64,000 bases of DNA from Rhizobium oryzihabitans (GTDB lineage: Bacteria; Pseudomonadota; Alphaproteobacteria; Rhizobiales; Rhizobiaceae). The notes beneath the pieces were generated by a model. The model had not been told where the DNA came from. It did no database searches and saw only the letters and a program-made list of their open reading frames with translations. Below, piece after piece: positions 1-14,001 of the stretch; the stretch's first letter is position 1, and the number at the start of each line of letters is the position of its first letter. A program made the position numbers and the translations under genes. Where the stretch lies: assembly GCF_010669145.1 (NCBI RefSeq), contig NZ_CP048632.1, positions 1,922,001 to 1,986,000 on the forward strand. The letters run 5' to 3'.

Positions 1-1422
1 TCCGGGCTGAAGGCATCCGAGAATAATATGCGCGCGGTCGAGACCGCGCGCGGCCACCTTGGACGCGACCGAAGACGGGGCGCTGCCGAGGAAGACCGTG
101 CGGGCAATGCGGCGGGCCGCGCCAACTTGGCCGAAACGCGGTTCCTTGTTCTCCAGAGCGGTCGTCTCGGCGCGGTCGCCGTCGATGTCGCGCTCGATCA
201 CGGCATCCCAGCCCGCGGGCAGGTAGTAGGTCAGCTCGTTACGGCTGCTGCCGTCATGAAGCGGCAGGCTGCCGGGCATGATGAGCAGGTCTTTGTTGTC
301 GTCCTTCCACAGCCGGTAGATGACCTTCGCCATGAGTTTCAGGACGCCGCGCGTGCGCTGAAACCCGTCGATGGTCGTCCAGTCCTCATAGAGGCGGTCG
401 AACACTTCCGGGTGGATCGGATAGGCGTGTAGGAGCCGGTCATAGTAATGCCGTTCCTGCGTATCGGCGGGGAGCTTTACGCCTTCGGCGATATAGGCGT
501 CGGCGAAGGCGCGGCACGTGGCTTCACGGGCCTTCTCGTCGCGCACCGGCTCGAACAACCGGCGGCGCACAATCTCGAAGGCTTCCTCGGTCGCAACCGG
601 CTTCCAAAGCGCCTGCACGCGCCCGAAGGTCTTTTCGAGGGCTCGCAGCGCCGTGACGCCGCGTTGACTACCCGCTTCAAGGTCTGATTCCGGCAAGGAT
701 GCGAGCACGATGGCACGCGGGACCAGCTTCACGGCTTCGGTAAGAGCCTGCACGAAGGACAGGTTGGAGTCGTAGCTGCCGCCGCTGATTGCCTGCGATT
801 CCGGGAACTGGCGGATATAGGCGACCAACTCGTCGATCAGCACAACGCATGGGGAGTGGCGCTCCAGAAGATCGCGCAGCACATCCTTGCCTGGGGATGT
901 GCCGGTGGCGTCCGCCTCGGCGACAAGCGCAAAGGCTTCCGCGCCGCCGAGCTGCCATGCGATCTCGCCCCATAGGGTTTTGATCGTCTGGTTCCCACGC
1001 TTCCACGGCTGGCCCGGCGCGTGCGCGGTGCCGTCCAGCACCGCAACGCGGGCCTGCGGCACGTCCATCAAGCCCGCCCGGTCAACAAGCGCGGGGATGC
1101 CGGCGAGGTCGGACAGGGCGCATTTGCGGGTGGCAAGGTGATAGACGGCTAGCATGGAATGCGTCTTGCCGCCGCCGAAGGCGGTCTGAAGCTGAACGAC
1201 CGGCTCACCGCCCCTACCGGCGAGGCGCTGCGCAACCTGCGTCAGCAGGAGCGCCATGCCCTCGGTGATGAAGGTGCGGTCGAAGAACGCGTCGGCATCC
1301 TGATACTCGCGGCTGGCCTTGCCAGTGTTGACCGCCGTGATGTCGGCCGCAAACTCCGATTGCTGGAACGTGCCTTCAAGCACGTCCTGATGGGGTACAG
1401 CCACTTCTCTCCAAGGTTTCAT
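1..1422 (-). CDS. DUF499-family P-loop ATPase (3' end outside window)
   Basis: The reading frame is open from an ATG at 1422 to base 1, giving the first 474 residues of a protein that in this family is usually about twice as long. It begins [14 protein letters not shown], typical of DUF499 (COG1483). A Walker A motif FGGGKTHS lies near residues 82-89 and a Walker B-like [11 protein letters not shown] near 193-203. It follows the DUF1156 methylase gene by 14 bp and is the last visible gene of the minus-strand operon. DUF499 ATPases are known partners of DUF1156 methylases in defence islands; their mechanism is not settled. A BrxC/PglY-like ATPase role is an inference from the pairing only. The assignment to the family is firm, the function is not. 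Confidence 0.85.
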   Translation of the reverse strand, partial: MKPWREVAVPHQDVLEGTFQQSEFAADITAVNTGKASREYQDADAFFDRTFITEGMALLLTQVAQRLAGRGGEPVVQLQTAFGGGKTHSMLAVYHLATRKCALSDLAGIPALVDRAGLMDVPQARVAVLDGTAHAPGQPWKRGNQTIKTLWGEIAWQLGGAEAFALVAEADATGTSPGKDVLRDLLERHSPCVVLIDELVAYIRQFPESQAISGGSYDSNLSFVQALTEAVKLVPRAIVLASLPESDLEAGSQRGVTALRALEKTFGRVQALWKPVATEEAFEIVRRRLFEPVRDEKAREATCRAFADAYIAEGVKLPADTQERHYYDRLLHAYPIHPEVFDRLYEDWTTIDGFQRTRGVLKLMAKVIYRLWKDDNKDLLIMPGSLPLHDGSSRNELTYYLPAGWDAVIERDIDGDRAETTALENKEPRFGQVGAARRIARTVFLGSAPSSVASKVAARGLDRAHIILGCLQPG

Positions 1423-1436
1423 CGTCGGCTCCCCCT

Positions 1437-4349
1437 TCAGCCAAACAGCTCGCCTTGATGCGCCTTCGGCGCCGCAGCGGCGGCGGACTCGATGGCGCTC
1501 CAGCTCGTTATGATCTCGTTATAGGCGCGGGCATCCTCCGCCCAGCCCGCCCGCTCGCAAAGCGTATAGAGGCGATAGGCAAGCTGTCGCGTCGCCTCGG
1601 ATTTGGCCGCGACGGCCGCAAGCACCTTGCCCGCGCCGCTTTCGCCCTCGGCTTTGAAGATGCGGATCAGGTGATGCAGGGCCTCCCATACCGGCAGGCG
1701 GTCGTCTCCCACTGGATTCCAGTCAGACGGGTATTCAGCCCATTTCAGCAGCCGGACAATGCCTCCGGCGGCAAAGAGGACGCCCGACTGTTTCACGCCG
1801 TCAACGCTCGTCCCCTTCGCACGGGCAAGCGTGTCGGCTTCGCCGAAGCGGCCTTCCTTCCAGCCGTATTGCTCAAACCAGTGCAGGCAGAATTGGGAAT
1901 CGTGGTCGAAGTCATCCTCGGCGAGGAAGCGGTTGATAAGCCGCAACGCGGTCTGCACGGTCATTGGCGTGCCGTCCGCCTCCAGCACGGCGGCGTATTT
2001 CGAGAACACCGCCATGCCGGGGCCGATGATGGCCTGTGAAAGGTCAACCGGCGCAACCGGCGAGCGGTCGTCGCCAGAGCCGCGCGTCATCTCGTCAAGC
2101 GCCTCTGGCAACACCTGATTCAGTTCTCGCAGGAAAGCTCGCCGGGAAACGGTTTCCGCTGTTGCCGGGCGCGCGCGGCAAACCAAGACAATGCTAGATG
2201 CAAGGGCATTTGTTCCGGATCCAATCATCCGATTCTCAAGCTCTGTCCGCATGGGCCATGTGCCGGTGAGGGCAAAGCCTGACCGGATTACGGCATCCAA
2301 GAACGTTTCCCATCCAGTGCTGGAAGTACCTTCGGCAGTTTCTGTCTCGGATTGCTTAAAGGCGTAGTAGATGGTGACGGGGGCCGAGGGATGTGCGTGT
2401 TCACAAAGGCGCTGCATTGCCTTCGTCATACCATCGAGAAAAAATGCCTCAGCCTTAGCTTTGTCGCCATGCCGATAGGGTGTCGCCACCAATTCTTCGG
2501 CCTTCGGCACGGTAAGTGTTGCGAACAGTGGCGGAAACACCGGCTTAAGTGCACGCCTGAGCCAAACGTAGAAGAAGTCGGATAGCTCAGCATAACCAAT
2601 GTTATCGTAGTATGGCGGGTCCGTGGAAACTACTTTATTCAGGCTTATGGATTGCGTTTGTGCATCCGCCTGAATGGCATAGGAATTTGCAGTGCTCATC
2701 GAGCCTGCCGTTGAAAGTAAGTTTTCATATGTGTATTTGACAGCGTTTGTCCAGCAAATCGCTTTGGTTCCCAAGAAATTTGAATCTGGGAAGTCCCATG
2801 TCATCGGCAGCGCTTGCCGCTTGTAGGTTTGCATTACCTGTTCGCCTGATGGCTTCCAGGTCGCAATCGAACTACCGTAGTCCACTAACCTGTCTATCGC
2901 GAATGCCAGATAAACTCCGACAGCCTCGCCGTAGGCGCGGGCACCTACCCCACCACTATCAAGTCCAGTGTCATCTTGGTGCAGACCGGCAGAAATCGAA
3001 TCCTGAGCAATCTTGTCGATCACTTCAGTCACGAGATCGCTAAATGTTGCCAACGCCACTATTTGACGGGGTGTGAATAAGTCTGCAAAGGTTGTGAGAC
3101 CATAATTGGGAGTTTTGAAGTCACGAGGATTGTCCGGAAGAGTAACCTCCGGTCTCCACTCCGGATGCACCTGCAACGCGGTGGCCTCATGCTCAGAGGT
3201 AGGAGAAAGATATATTCGTCCTCTTGCTCCCTGAGCCATAATCGCCATTAACTTGGTGTTGATCCGGCCGGCTTTTCCCTCGGAACGAATATGATTGTAG
3301 TCAATGGGAGTGCCCGACATAAGGCAACGAAATGCTGCCCGTTTTCCCGCAGTAGTCCCCTCCTTTGCGCCCGCTGGCGGCTTCCCAACCTTGACAGTGA
3401 ACCGATAGGTATCACCTTCGATCATCGGCTCGACATATGCTTCTCTTCCGGCCTTGCTCGACAGAATAAATGTCGAGGCAAGGGGCACATCCACATTTCT
3501 AAACGCGGGATTAGGGCTCTTAACTGTGCGAGCCCATATCCAAGTTAAGACCGTGAGTTTCTGCCCGACAAGCGGCTTTAGGTCGGGCCGATCCTTTGCC
3601 ATGTTTGCTGTAATTTCTATCGGCGGATAGAGATGGCCGATGCGCTTTTGCGCTTGTTCACGCATCCATTGGCCGTAGTAGCGCACATCCTCCGCGAGAC
3701 CCTGTGCGCCCTCCCACTGTGTGCTCCACGCATCACGGCTGGCGCGTGCTTCCGGGTTCACTGGCGACCGTCCGGCGAACTTCGGCGGAATTTCGATCAT
3801 TGCTTTATTGATGAGCACGGCAACAGGATTGAGGTCGGAAGCATAAGACTCAAGGCCAAGACGTTGTGCCTCAAGCGGTAAAGCCCCACCGCCCGCGAAG
3901 GGGTCATGGAAGGCAGGCAGTTTTTCAGGATCGAACAGCTCCGCCGCTTGCGGATGCTCCTTGTTGAGTTCGCAGGTCTCGCGCCAGGATCGACGAATCT
4001 CGACTCGCGCCTTCTGCAACACGGCTTCGTTGGTAGAGTTCTCCCACTTCACCAAGTCTTTGATGATGGCAAAAAGCCGATTGCGGCTCGCCGCCCAACT
4101 TGCCTTGATGTTGTTCGGTGGAATCACACCCGGATGCTCAAGCTCCCATTTCCACGACGGATCGTTGACCATCTGGGCGAATATCACCGCACGAGCCGCA
4201 GCAAGCGGGCGCCGTGCCCACCAAAGATGTAATCCGCGCGGGTGCGCGCCAATGCCCGGCTGCTTTTCGTGTGCGCAGGCTTCGTTGATCGCATCCAACG
4301 GCAGCGCGACTTCGATCAGCTTCTTCGGGGTTTTCACGGTAGTAGTCAT
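1437..4349 (-). CDS. DUF1156 adenine-type DNA methyltransferase
   Basis: This 970-residue protein has the DUF1156 N-terminus (residues 1-70, with the conserved [17 protein letters not shown]), a SAM-binding DPFAGGG at 149-155 and a catalytic DPPYYD at 577-582, so it should methylate DNA, most likely N6-adenine. The long segment between the two motifs may hold the target-recognition part. The C-terminus ends QGELFG, resembling a sliding-clamp binding motif. Its ATG lies 2 bp after the HNH gene stop and its stop lies 14 bp before the DUF499 gene, so it is translated from the same message. It is probably the self-marking methylase of the defence system encoded by the operon. No frameshift is seen. 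Confidence 0.9.
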   Translation of the reverse strand: MTTTVKTPKKLIEVALPLDAINEACAHEKQPGIGAHPRGLHLWWARRPLAAARAVIFAQMVNDPSWKWELEHPGVIPPNNIKASWAASRNRLFAIIKDLVKWENSTNEAVLQKARVEIRRSWRETCELNKEHPQAAELFDPEKLPAFHDPFAGGGALPLEAQRLGLESYASDLNPVAVLINKAMIEIPPKFAGRSPVNPEARASRDAWSTQWEGAQGLAEDVRYYGQWMREQAQKRIGHLYPPIEITANMAKDRPDLKPLVGQKLTVLTWIWARTVKSPNPAFRNVDVPLASTFILSSKAGREAYVEPMIEGDTYRFTVKVGKPPAGAKEGTTAGKRAAFRCLMSGTPIDYNHIRSEGKAGRINTKLMAIMAQGARGRIYLSPTSEHEATALQVHPEWRPEVTLPDNPRDFKTPNYGLTTFADLFTPRQIVALATFSDLVTEVIDKIAQDSISAGLHQDDTGLDSGGVGARAYGEAVGVYLAFAIDRLVDYGSSIATWKPSGEQVMQTYKRQALPMTWDFPDSNFLGTKAICWTNAVKYTYENLLSTAGSMSTANSYAIQADAQTQSISLNKVVSTDPPYYDNIGYAELSDFFYVWLRRALKPVFPPLFATLTVPKAEELVATPYRHGDKAKAEAFFLDGMTKAMQRLCEHAHPSAPVTIYYAFKQSETETAEGTSSTGWETFLDAVIRSGFALTGTWPMRTELENRMIGSGTNALASSIVLVCRARPATAETVSRRAFLRELNQVLPEALDEMTRGSGDDRSPVAPVDLSQAIIGPGMAVFSKYAAVLEADGTPMTVQTALRLINRFLAEDDFDHDSQFCLHWFEQYGWKEGRFGEADTLARAKGTSVDGVKQSGVLFAAGGIVRLLKWAEYPSDWNPVGDDRLPVWEALHHLIRIFKAEGESGAGKVLAAVAAKSEATRQLAYRLYTLCERAGWAEDARAYNEIITSWSAIESAAAAAPKAHQGELFG

Positions 4350-4351
4350 TC

Positions 4352-4992
4352 TTATTGTCTTTCCGTCAGCACATGCCGGATGGCGGTGTAAAATGATAGA
4401 TGGCGCGCGTACTCAAGCTCCTCCGCGAAATACGCGCGAATATCATCCGGCGGCCAACCTTCGTTGAAAGCAGTATTGGCGTCGTCAACATATCCAGACA
4501 CAGCGATCTTGCGCATGACGCGCAGCCGCCCCACTCGGCATCAAGGGAAAAGACACGCAGCGTCTCGCTGGCGCGATGTTGTTCCGCTGCCGAAAGGCCA
4601 TGCCGGATGCTAATGGTTCCGTCTGCCTGAAAGATGAAGAAGGTGTCGGGATCGTCGCAGCACGGGTTTATCAGGTCATTGACATTGTATGGCCCGGCAC
4701 CGTGATCCTTAAAGTGACCGCATGAATCCGTCTGATCACAAGACCAGAAGAGATTGCCCCAATCGAATGTGAGCGCGGGATGCAAGCTCTTTCGCCGGAA
4801 ATGCTCTATGTGCTGGCCGAGAGAGTCGATGTCGCCCTCGCAATAAGCGCAACGGCGGCCCTGCATGGCTTCAAGCTGCGCTCTGATCTCCCCCTTGTGG
4901 ACGGAAGACACATTGTCCCAGGTATGAACGCCGTGGGCATAGCCACCAAGGCAAGCGGGCGCGGGGCAGATGGCACGATCAAGTTTCTGCAT
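4352..4992 (-). CDS. ptuB: PtuB-like HNH nuclease (TIGR02646 family), one-base frameshift
   Basis: Read with one extra G in the run at 4529-4532, the gene encodes 213 residues and ends FSTAIRHVL-like ([13 protein letters not shown]), the usual end of this family. The HNH core is visible: CAYC at about 48-51, HIEHFRRK at 61-68, and N-L-F-W-S-C at 80-85. Without the extra base, translation leaves the family after DAEWGG and stops at 4366. The ATG at 4992 comes one base after the stop of the PtuA-like gene, which suggests translational coupling. Septu systems pair exactly these two proteins, with PtuB as the nuclease. The same kind of deletion in essential pheT suggests a sequencing error, so I call it a CDS rather than a pseudogene. 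Confidence 0.8.
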
Positions 4993-4993
4993 G

Positions 4994-6321
4994 TCACGCG
5001 CCCTCCGGCCGGTTCTTGGCGAGCCGGAACCGTTGGAAGCGGATAAGACGGTCGGCCTCCAGCATGACCGGATGGCTTTCGCCATAGTGCGCGATCAGGC
5101 GTTGCCGCAGGTCGGACGCTTCCTGCCCTTCGGCTTCGCCCGCCTCGATGAGCTTGCGGTAGGTGCTAAGCTCGGTCGATTCCTTAAGCTGCGGAACGGG
5201 GTCCACGTCCATCACAGTCGCCAGTACATCCGCGCTCTCGACGCCTCTGGTCTGAATCAGGGGAGTCTCGATCACCACATCGCCGTTGCTGATATGAAGG
5301 ACGCGGATCGACGACTTATCGACCGTCGAAAGGACATGCGGGCTGTGTGTGCTGACAATGATCTGTAGAGCCGGGAACGCACTTTGCAGCAAGCCGAGCA
5401 CCTGCTGCTGCCAGCGGGGATGCAGGTGCATGTCCACTTCATCGACGATGAGAACGCCGGGGGTCTCGATGGCGGCCCGATCACTCAATTGCGGATTGAG
5501 GTTGGCGCAGCGGCGCGCAACATCGGCGACAAGCGCAAGCATGGTGCGCACTCCGTCGCTCAGCATGGACAAGGGTAGCTCGCCGCGCGTCTCGTGCTGG
5601 GCTGTCAGGGTATGAAGCTCGTCATCCCAGCGGAGACCTGACCAGCCGGTCGGCTGAAGAACCGTATCGGTGGCAGTCTTTACGCCTTCGATCATCGCAA
5701 GATTGGTTTGCAGGCTCTCCCGGAATGAAGGCGACGCCGTCTGCCTGAAGCGATGCTCGAACCACGCCGAAATGCCCTTGAAGGACGAAGACGACGTGAG
5801 GCAATCGGTATAGCCGGCGACGCGCTCCCCGACATTGGTGACGGAGGAACGGCGGTATTCGGTCTGCCGTTGCTCGCTCCAGAGGCGACCCGTCCCGTAA
5901 TAGGCAATGAGCGGGAGGACCGCCGCATCGGAGAGGAATGGCTGCGCTGCCTCTTTCAGCGGGCCGAAGTGCCGGGTGCTCGGTCGCACCTTTTCGCCGT
6001 AGGTTCTGACGGCGCTCTTCCACCTCACGGCCGCGCCCTGAACGGTTGCCTGCGCTTCGTATTCGGTCGGAAGGCAGGGGGACATCCTACGCTCCTGACC
6101 GGGGATCACGCGCACGTCGCTACGCTCGATGCGCCGGACCTTCTCCGGCGGATAGAGCGCGTTGACGAATACCGACAGCGCAGCTCCGGCGGCGTCGAGC
6201 ACGGCGGTTTTGCCGCTGCCGTTCTCAGCGACCAGAACAGCCAGGTTGGGGTGGAACGCGACCTCGCAATGGGCGAAGCAGCGGAAATTCGTCAGTGATA
6301 GTTTGTCGAGACGTAGCGCGG

Positions 6322-6325
<4 letters not shown>
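4994..6325 (-). CDS. ptuA: PtuA-like AAA/ABC-type ATPase (Septu / retron-effector type)
   Basis: This 443-residue P-loop ATPase is of the OLD/RecF-like type: Walker A ENGSGKT at 34-40, ABC signature LSDGVR at 255-260, Walker B VLIVDEVD at 291-298, and the H-loop STHSPH at 325-330. An ATPase of this kind followed directly by a TIGR02646 HNH protein is the definition of a Septu (PtuAB) module, also used as the effector of Ec78-type retrons. No reverse transcriptase is nearby, so a retron is unlikely. The ATG overlaps the helicase stop by 4 bp (ATGA), so the pair is embedded in the operon and not a separate insertion with its own promoter. It could be an accessory sensor for the neighbouring methylase system. 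Confidence 0.8.
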
Positions 6326-9834
<3,509 letters not shown>

Positions 9835-9900
9835 GTGGTGGACGGCTTTCTTTTTTGGGTGCGCGAGCCTACGCTCCGGAGTTTGCTGAGAATGAACTGG

Positions 9901-10218
9901 TCATGACGGGAGATTTCGCTGCGGCCTGCCTGAATAGGGTGCGACGTTAACCGCCTCCGCCTTCTTCCGCGCCTCCGCGATGTCGAAGCTATTCTGCATC
10001 CGCATAAGGGTTTCCATCGACACGCCGAACGCCTTCTCGATGCGGATTGCCATTTCCGGTGACAGGTCGGCCCGCTCATTGAGTAGGGCGGACAGGGCGG
10101 CGCGAGTGACGCCGAGAACATCGGCGGCAGCCGTAACCGACAGGCCGAGAGGTTCGATCACCTCGGTCTTCACGAAGCCGCCGGGATGGGCGGGAGCCTT
10201 CATTCGGATACCGTTCAT
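9901..10218 (-). CDS. higA: HigA-type XRE antitoxin
   Basis: A 105-residue protein with an XRE helix-turn-helix: KAPAHPGGFVKTEVIEP leads into LSVTAAADVLGVTRAALSALLNERADLSPEMAIRIEKAFG, the classic HigA/VapI pattern. The ATG at 10218 is preferred; a GTG at 10233 in the same frame, 3 bp after the HigB stop, is possible, and neither has a strong ribosome binding site. It follows the RelE/HigB-like toxin gene, the toxin-first order normal for higBA. The antitoxin would neutralise the toxin and repress the operon, probably at the palindrome at 10556-10574. The helicase gene begins 66 bp downstream on the same strand, so read-through into the defence operon is possible. Confidence 0.85.
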   Translation of the reverse strand: MNGIRMKAPAHPGGFVKTEVIEPLGLSVTAAADVLGVTRAALSALLNERADLSPEMAIRIEKAFGVSMETLMRMQNSFDIAEARKKAEAVNVAPYSGRPQRNLPS

Positions 10219-10236
10219 TGCGCTGGTGCCCACGTT

Positions 10237-10527
10237 TCAGCCGCTTCCTTCGTAGTCGAGGTTCGTGATCTCGTCGTTCTGTGCGTCGATCCCGAACGTG
10301 AGTGCGCCGACCGGCGCAGCCCGAAGCTCCCATCTCCCCAGCCCCGCACCAGAAGGCGGTTGAACCGTCCAACCGGCGACGCGGCGAAGCTCCGATTCCC
10401 CAGCCATGTCCTGAAGGAACGACAGGATGCGCCGCAACCTCGAAACGTCTATGCCTCGCGGGCCGGTCGATTCGTCCTGTGCGATGAGAGAGCGCAAGCC
10501 CGGATGCACCACGTTCCGAATCTTCAT
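10237..10527 (-). CDS. higB: HigB/RelE-family toxin
   Basis: From the ATG at 10527 the product has 96 residues (a GTG three codons upstream would give 99). The sequence starts MKIRNVVHPGLRSLI and contains a W-T-V-Q-P segment and a late R-W-E-L-R, matching the shape of HigB/RelE ribosome-dependent mRNA interferases, where the middle normally reads P..H.L.G...G.W...V.G..R. This copy is diverged in that middle (GWTVQPPSGAGLGRWELRAAP), so ribonuclease activity cannot be taken for granted. It is paired with a clear HigA antitoxin immediately downstream, which is the main support for the call. Confidence 0.75.
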   Translation of the reverse strand: MKIRNVVHPGLRSLIAQDESTGPRGIDVSRLRRILSFLQDMAGESELRRVAGWTVQPPSGAGLGRWELRAAPVGALTFGIDAQNDEITNLDYEGSG

Positions 10528-10555
10528 GCCGCACACTATTTGGGGGACTGGATAG

Positions 10556-10574
10556 CGTCAAGTGACACTTGACG
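10556..10574. promoter_or_regulatory. 19-bp palindrome upstream of higBA (candidate HigA operator)
   Basis: CGTCAAGTGACACTTGACG is a perfect palindrome around a central A, 29 bp upstream of the higB ATG. XRE antitoxins usually bind palindromes of this size to autoregulate. It is inferred to be the HigA operator; binding is not shown. Confidence 0.6.
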
Positions 10575-10691
10575 GCTAGCTTAGAGCGCACAATGTTGAT
10601 TTAGTGGCTATGGTGTCAAGGGAGTGATCACCACTATTGGTTCAGCCACGGCCGCCTGGACCGCGAAAGGGAAGCTGCCATTTGACGATGG

Positions 10692-11552
10692 CTACACTCC
10701 AAACCTTTCCCGCATTTCTCCGGCCTTCGCCCATTCGTCGCCGGGCATCCGGTCGATCAGTTCCTTCATCACCCGGACAAATGTGGTCTTGAGCGTTTCA
10801 TCGGTCAGGGTCTTGGCGCGATCTGTCGGAAGCAACGGGCGCATATCGGTGAAGAAGGTCGGATTGGCGAGCTTCTGGAACATGCGCTGCTGCGCCTCGG
10901 CCCTGGAGATCGTTACCTCCGCCTTATCGAGGTAGAGCCGGAAACATTCGACGATCCGGGCCGTGTCCAGCCCGTCGAACACGGTGAGCGCGTGATCGAG
11001 GTCGAACAGGTCGCGGCCTTTGTTGCGTTGAAGCAACGCCCGCAACTTGGTCGCCAGCATTTCCTCCCGCGAAAAGGTCGGGATTGCGGTCTCGCCGGTG
11101 AACCACGGATTTTCGATGCCGAACGCTATCTCGATGGGCAGATCGTAGGCTTCCCGCTCGCGCGTGTTGATTTCGATCTTGAGGTTGATGCGCACGTCGG
11201 CGGGCTCGCCTTCCGCATCGACGCGAAAGCGAAGCTTGGGAGCGACAGGGCTTGGATCGGACTTTGCCTTGCCAAGCCACGGCTCCAGCACGGCGCGAAC
11301 ACCGTCGAGGACCGGCCCAATCGGGCCGGCGCTCGTCCGCACGAGGTCGATGTCTTCCGAATAGCGCAGTGGCGCGGGGAAATGCAGTTTGTTGAGCGCC
11401 GTGCCGCCCCGGAAGCGCAGTTCGCCCCGCAGGAACGGATCGGAGAAGATGGCGACAAGCGCGCGACTGATGATGAGATCCTGCTCGATTTGCCGCTGGC
11501 TTGCCCACGGCGCGACACGGCTCCAGGCGGTGATGTAGTCCTGCGGGATCAT
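10692..11552 (-). CDS. abiEii: AbiEii/AbiGii-type nucleotidyltransferase toxin
   Basis: This 286-residue protein carries the AbiEii nucleotidyltransferase motifs: GGTALNK (residues about 49-55), the DxD-type YSEDIDL (about 64-70), and the later EMLATKLRALLQRNKGRDLFDL block with the conserved K and RD. Such toxins transfer nucleotides, for some members onto tRNA acceptor stems, causing reversible growth arrest during phage infection. Its ATG overlaps the stop of the AbiEi antitoxin gene by 4 bp, the usual arrangement. The gene is complete with no missing motif. Its stop lies about 165 bp before the HigB start, separated by the higBA operator region. Confidence 0.92.
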   Translation of the reverse strand: MIPQDYITAWSRVAPWASQRQIEQDLIISRALVAIFSDPFLRGELRFRGGTALNKLHFPAPLRYSEDIDLVRTSAGPIGPVLDGVRAVLEPWLGKAKSDPSPVAPKLRFRVDAEGEPADVRINLKIEINTREREAYDLPIEIAFGIENPWFTGETAIPTFSREEMLATKLRALLQRNKGRDLFDLDHALTVFDGLDTARIVECFRLYLDKAEVTISRAEAQQRMFQKLANPTFFTDMRPLLPTDRAKTLTDETLKTTFVRVMKELIDRMPGDEWAKAGEMRERFGV

Positions 11553-12376
11553 TCGTCGATCTCCGGCGGCCGACGGACGATTACGCGCCAGCGTGCGTCG
11601 CGTTCGGATGGCGGTGGCGACAAATCGGGGTCGCCTGCCTGTTTGGGATCGAGTTCGACCCAGGGCATCGGCCCGCGCGCCGACAGCGCCGCGAACATCG
11701 CTTCCGTTATCTGCGGGTGCCCCAGCCTTCCGAGCAGGTGTCCAAGGCGCTGCACAACCGCTTTCTCGAAAGCGCCCGACAGCGAGGCGAGCTTTTCCGG
11801 TTGCAGCCGTTCGGCAAGCTCGGAAAGCACCGTCGCAATGTTGTCCAGACCCGCGCCGGATTGCGGGTAGCGCACGAGGTCTAGCGCCGTCAGCCCCGGC
11901 GAGGACAGCTTTATATAGCCCGATTGCGTCTTGCGATCCTCGATCCCCGCCGCCACCGCCGCCATGTCCTTGCGGTAGGAAAAGACAATCCGCGTCCGCC
12001 CGGCCTCAATGTCGGGCAGGAGCTTGTTCGTGATGACCTGAAACGCCATGACAGCCTGATGGGAAGCGCCGTGGGCCGCCGCCGACGACAGCAGCCCCAC
12101 ATAGTAGGGCCGCTGCTCATGGCGCATCAGGGCGTCGATGTACCACTCCGGCGGCGGCGCTCCCGCCGTGGCGTGCTGAGGTGGCACGACCACATAGAAG
12201 CCTCGCCGGGGTCGGATGAGTTGGCCGCGGCGCTGCAACCGCTCGGCGGCGTCGAGGAATGCACCCCGGCTAATGCCGATCTCCTTCTGTGCCTCATCCG
12301 CAGAAAATACTCCCCGGCCCGCAGCAAGCAGGCCGGAAGCGTAGGTGGATAGGGCTGATCGTTCGACTCGGATCAT
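11549..12376 (-). CDS. abiEi: AbiEi-type antitoxin / transcriptional autoregulator
   Basis: The 275-residue product has an N-terminal winged helix (about residues 15-65: VFSADEAQKEIGISRGAFLDAAERL, then a wing RPRRGFYVVVPP) and the AbiEi C-terminal domain (PPPEWYIDALMRHEQRPYYVGLLSSAAAHGAS). AbiEi proteins neutralise AbiEii and repress their own promoter by binding inverted repeats. Two such repeats lie directly upstream at 12387-12401 and 12442-12456. The gene is intact and coupled to the toxin by a 4-bp overlap. The C-terminal 45 residues are rich in proline and arginine and look like a tail. Confidence 0.9.
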   Translation of the reverse strand: MIRVERSALSTYASGLLAAGRGVFSADEAQKEIGISRGAFLDAAERLQRRGQLIRPRRGFYVVVPPQHATAGAPPPEWYIDALMRHEQRPYYVGLLSSAAAHGASHQAVMAFQVITNKLLPDIEAGRTRIVFSYRKDMAAVAAGIEDRKTQSGYIKLSSPGLTALDLVRYPQSGAGLDNIATVLSELAERLQPEKLASLSGAFEKAVVQRLGHLLGRLGHPQITEAMFAALSARGPMPWVELDPKQAGDPDLSPPPSERDARWRVIVRRPPEIDE

Positions 12377-12386
12377 ATCTCACTAT

Positions 12387-12456
12387 CCGCTCTAAGAGCG
12401 GAATTTTCAATATGAAACTTTGCAAAATCGTTTATAAAAGTCCGCTTTTAGAGCGG
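12387..12456. promoter_or_regulatory. Twin inverted repeats upstream of abiEi (candidate operators)
   Basis: CCGCTCTAAGAGCGG (12387-12401) is a perfect palindrome, and CCGCTTTTAGAGCGG (12442-12456) is nearly one. Each is followed by the same AT-rich tail ending TTCAATATGA, so the pair is a direct duplication with centres 55 bp apart, about five helical turns. This fits cooperative AbiEi autoregulation. The rest of 12,457-12,681 holds no gene I can support; it must contain the promoter of the + strand Argonaute pair, and a small hairpin ACCTCA/TGAGGT is visible at about 12,516-12,535. Confidence 0.7.
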
Positions 12457-12681
12457 ATTATTCAATATGATGCTGTGCTGGCTTAGTTCACCATGGGTGT
12501 GAGCTTCGATGTCCTCACCTCACTAGCTGAGGTAGTGATATGATTGGCAGGAGCCTGTTAGGAAGCCCGGCCACGTCGTTGGGTGGCTTGATCCGACGTT
12601 GGACCGGCGTTCTCCTAAGAATCCTGCGGATTTCCATGGAAAACTCTTTTGAATGTTCCCGGCTTGTTCTATTGTGAAAGA

Positions 12682-14001
12682 ATGTCCAAAACTATCACGA
12701 GTAACCAGCTTCTGGGTGAGATAGGCGAAGCGGCGGTACGCCTTCGCTTCCTTAACATGGGATTCCAGTTCGACGGCCGCTCCCGGCTCGAAGCGGGACT
12801 AGATGGCATCGCGGAAGTAATGGACAACGGAAAGCCTCTTGCTCGCATGATCGCGGTACAGGTCAAGGCGAGGGAATCATCCCGCTACACATCCGAAGAT
12901 GACAACGGCTTCAGCTATCTCCTTCGCGCGGACGACCTAGCTTATTGGCGCGGCTCGAACCTTCCGGTCATTCTCGTTCTGTACCGTAAGTCAGATGAGT
13001 CATACTTCTGGAAAGAGGTTGGCACAGATATCGAACGGGAGGGCCGCAAGCTCCAATTCGACAAGAGCCGTGATGTTCTCGATCAGAACGCGGTAGACCG
13101 CCTTGCGGCCCTGACAGTTCCCAAGGCCGGATTCGGTTACTATGTCCCACCACTGGGCGGCGGCGAAGAAGCGCTGGTCAACATTCTCCCCGTAACGCTG
13201 CCCGCCGAAATATTCGTCGCTTCAACGTCCCACACCGCAAAGAAGGCGGTTTCAATTCTGCTCGATAGCGATGAGCCTGCCCGCTTCGATTGGACGATCA
13301 AAGGGGGCACCTTCTGGTCGTTCAGCGATCCGCGCGCGACGGTATGCAAGCACATCGTTGACTTTGATCAGGTCGAGGCGATCGATACGTCAGAGATCGC
13401 CTTTCATGAGGATTTGGACGAACTGAACAATTTTGCCTTTCTCTTGCGGAAGACGCTCGACCATCAGGTGCGTACGGACCTCGCGTGGAGCAAAGAGCGA
13501 AAATTGTATTATTTCAGGGCGGCAGCGGTGAATACGCCGCGTTCATTCACCTACGAAGCCTCCAAGAAAAAGGCGTCTACTGAAGTCGTCAACGTCGCCG
13601 TGAATAAGGCCGACAAGACGCGCATCGAGTTCGTTCGTCATCACGCTTTCGTCCCTCGATTCGAGCGTCTTTACGACCAATGGTATCTGGTCATCAACCC
13701 GACTTACTTTTTCACGACGAACGGGTTCATTCCGCACTCTTATCCGGCTGCGCTGCTCGCCGGAAAGAAGCGCCTCGACAACAGTGCGTCCCTTCGAGGA
13801 CAGGTTGTCATGTGGTATCGGTTTCTGAGTCGGTCCGATCGAGAGGAAGGGGGCCTGTTCAGTGAAGCCTCGTCCGAGCCGCGCTTGAAACTCGGCGAGC
13901 CGCCTACGGTAGAGCTAGCCACGCGCGTTCCGGAGGATGTCTGGGGTTCCCAGAAGAAGGCAGCGGAAACCGAGGAGATACAGGAGCGGCTGTTCGGATG
14001 A
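12682..14001 (+). CDS. DUF4365 nuclease-APAZ protein (DREN-APAZ, SPARDA partner)
   Basis: From the ATG at 12682 (a TTG at 12649 is an alternative) the protein has 439 residues. Residues 1-150 are a DUF4365 PD-(D/E)XK nuclease: GEIGEAAV gives the helical glutamates near 13-16, LDGIAEV the aspartate near 41, and AVQVKARE the Q-x-K near 60-62. The remaining 290 residues are consistent with an APAZ domain, which mimics the N and PAZ parts of Argonaute and binds the short pAgo. Its stop overlaps the ATG of the Argonaute gene (ATGA). This pairing is that of SPARDA systems, in which guide-directed detection of invader DNA switches on collateral DNA and RNA degradation. APAZ is assigned by context and length. 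Confidence 0.85.
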   Translation: MSKTITSNQLLGEIGEAAVRLRFLNMGFQFDGRSRLEAGLDGIAEVMDNGKPLARMIAVQVKARESSRYTSEDDNGFSYLLRADDLAYWRGSNLPVILVLYRKSDESYFWKEVGTDIEREGRKLQFDKSRDVLDQNAVDRLAALTVPKAGFGYYVPPLGGGEEALVNILPVTLPAEIFVASTSHTAKKAVSILLDSDEPARFDWTIKGGTFWSFSDPRATVCKHIVDFDQVEAIDTSEIAFHEDLDELNNFAFLLRKTLDHQVRTDLAWSKERKLYYFRAAAVNTPRSFTYEASKKKASTEVVNVAVNKADKTRIEFVRHHAFVPRFERLYDQWYLVINPTYFFTTNGFIPHSYPAALLAGKKRLDNSASLRGQVVMWYRFLSRSDREEGGLFSEASSEPRLKLGEPPTVELATRVPEDVWGSQKKAAETEEIQERLFG

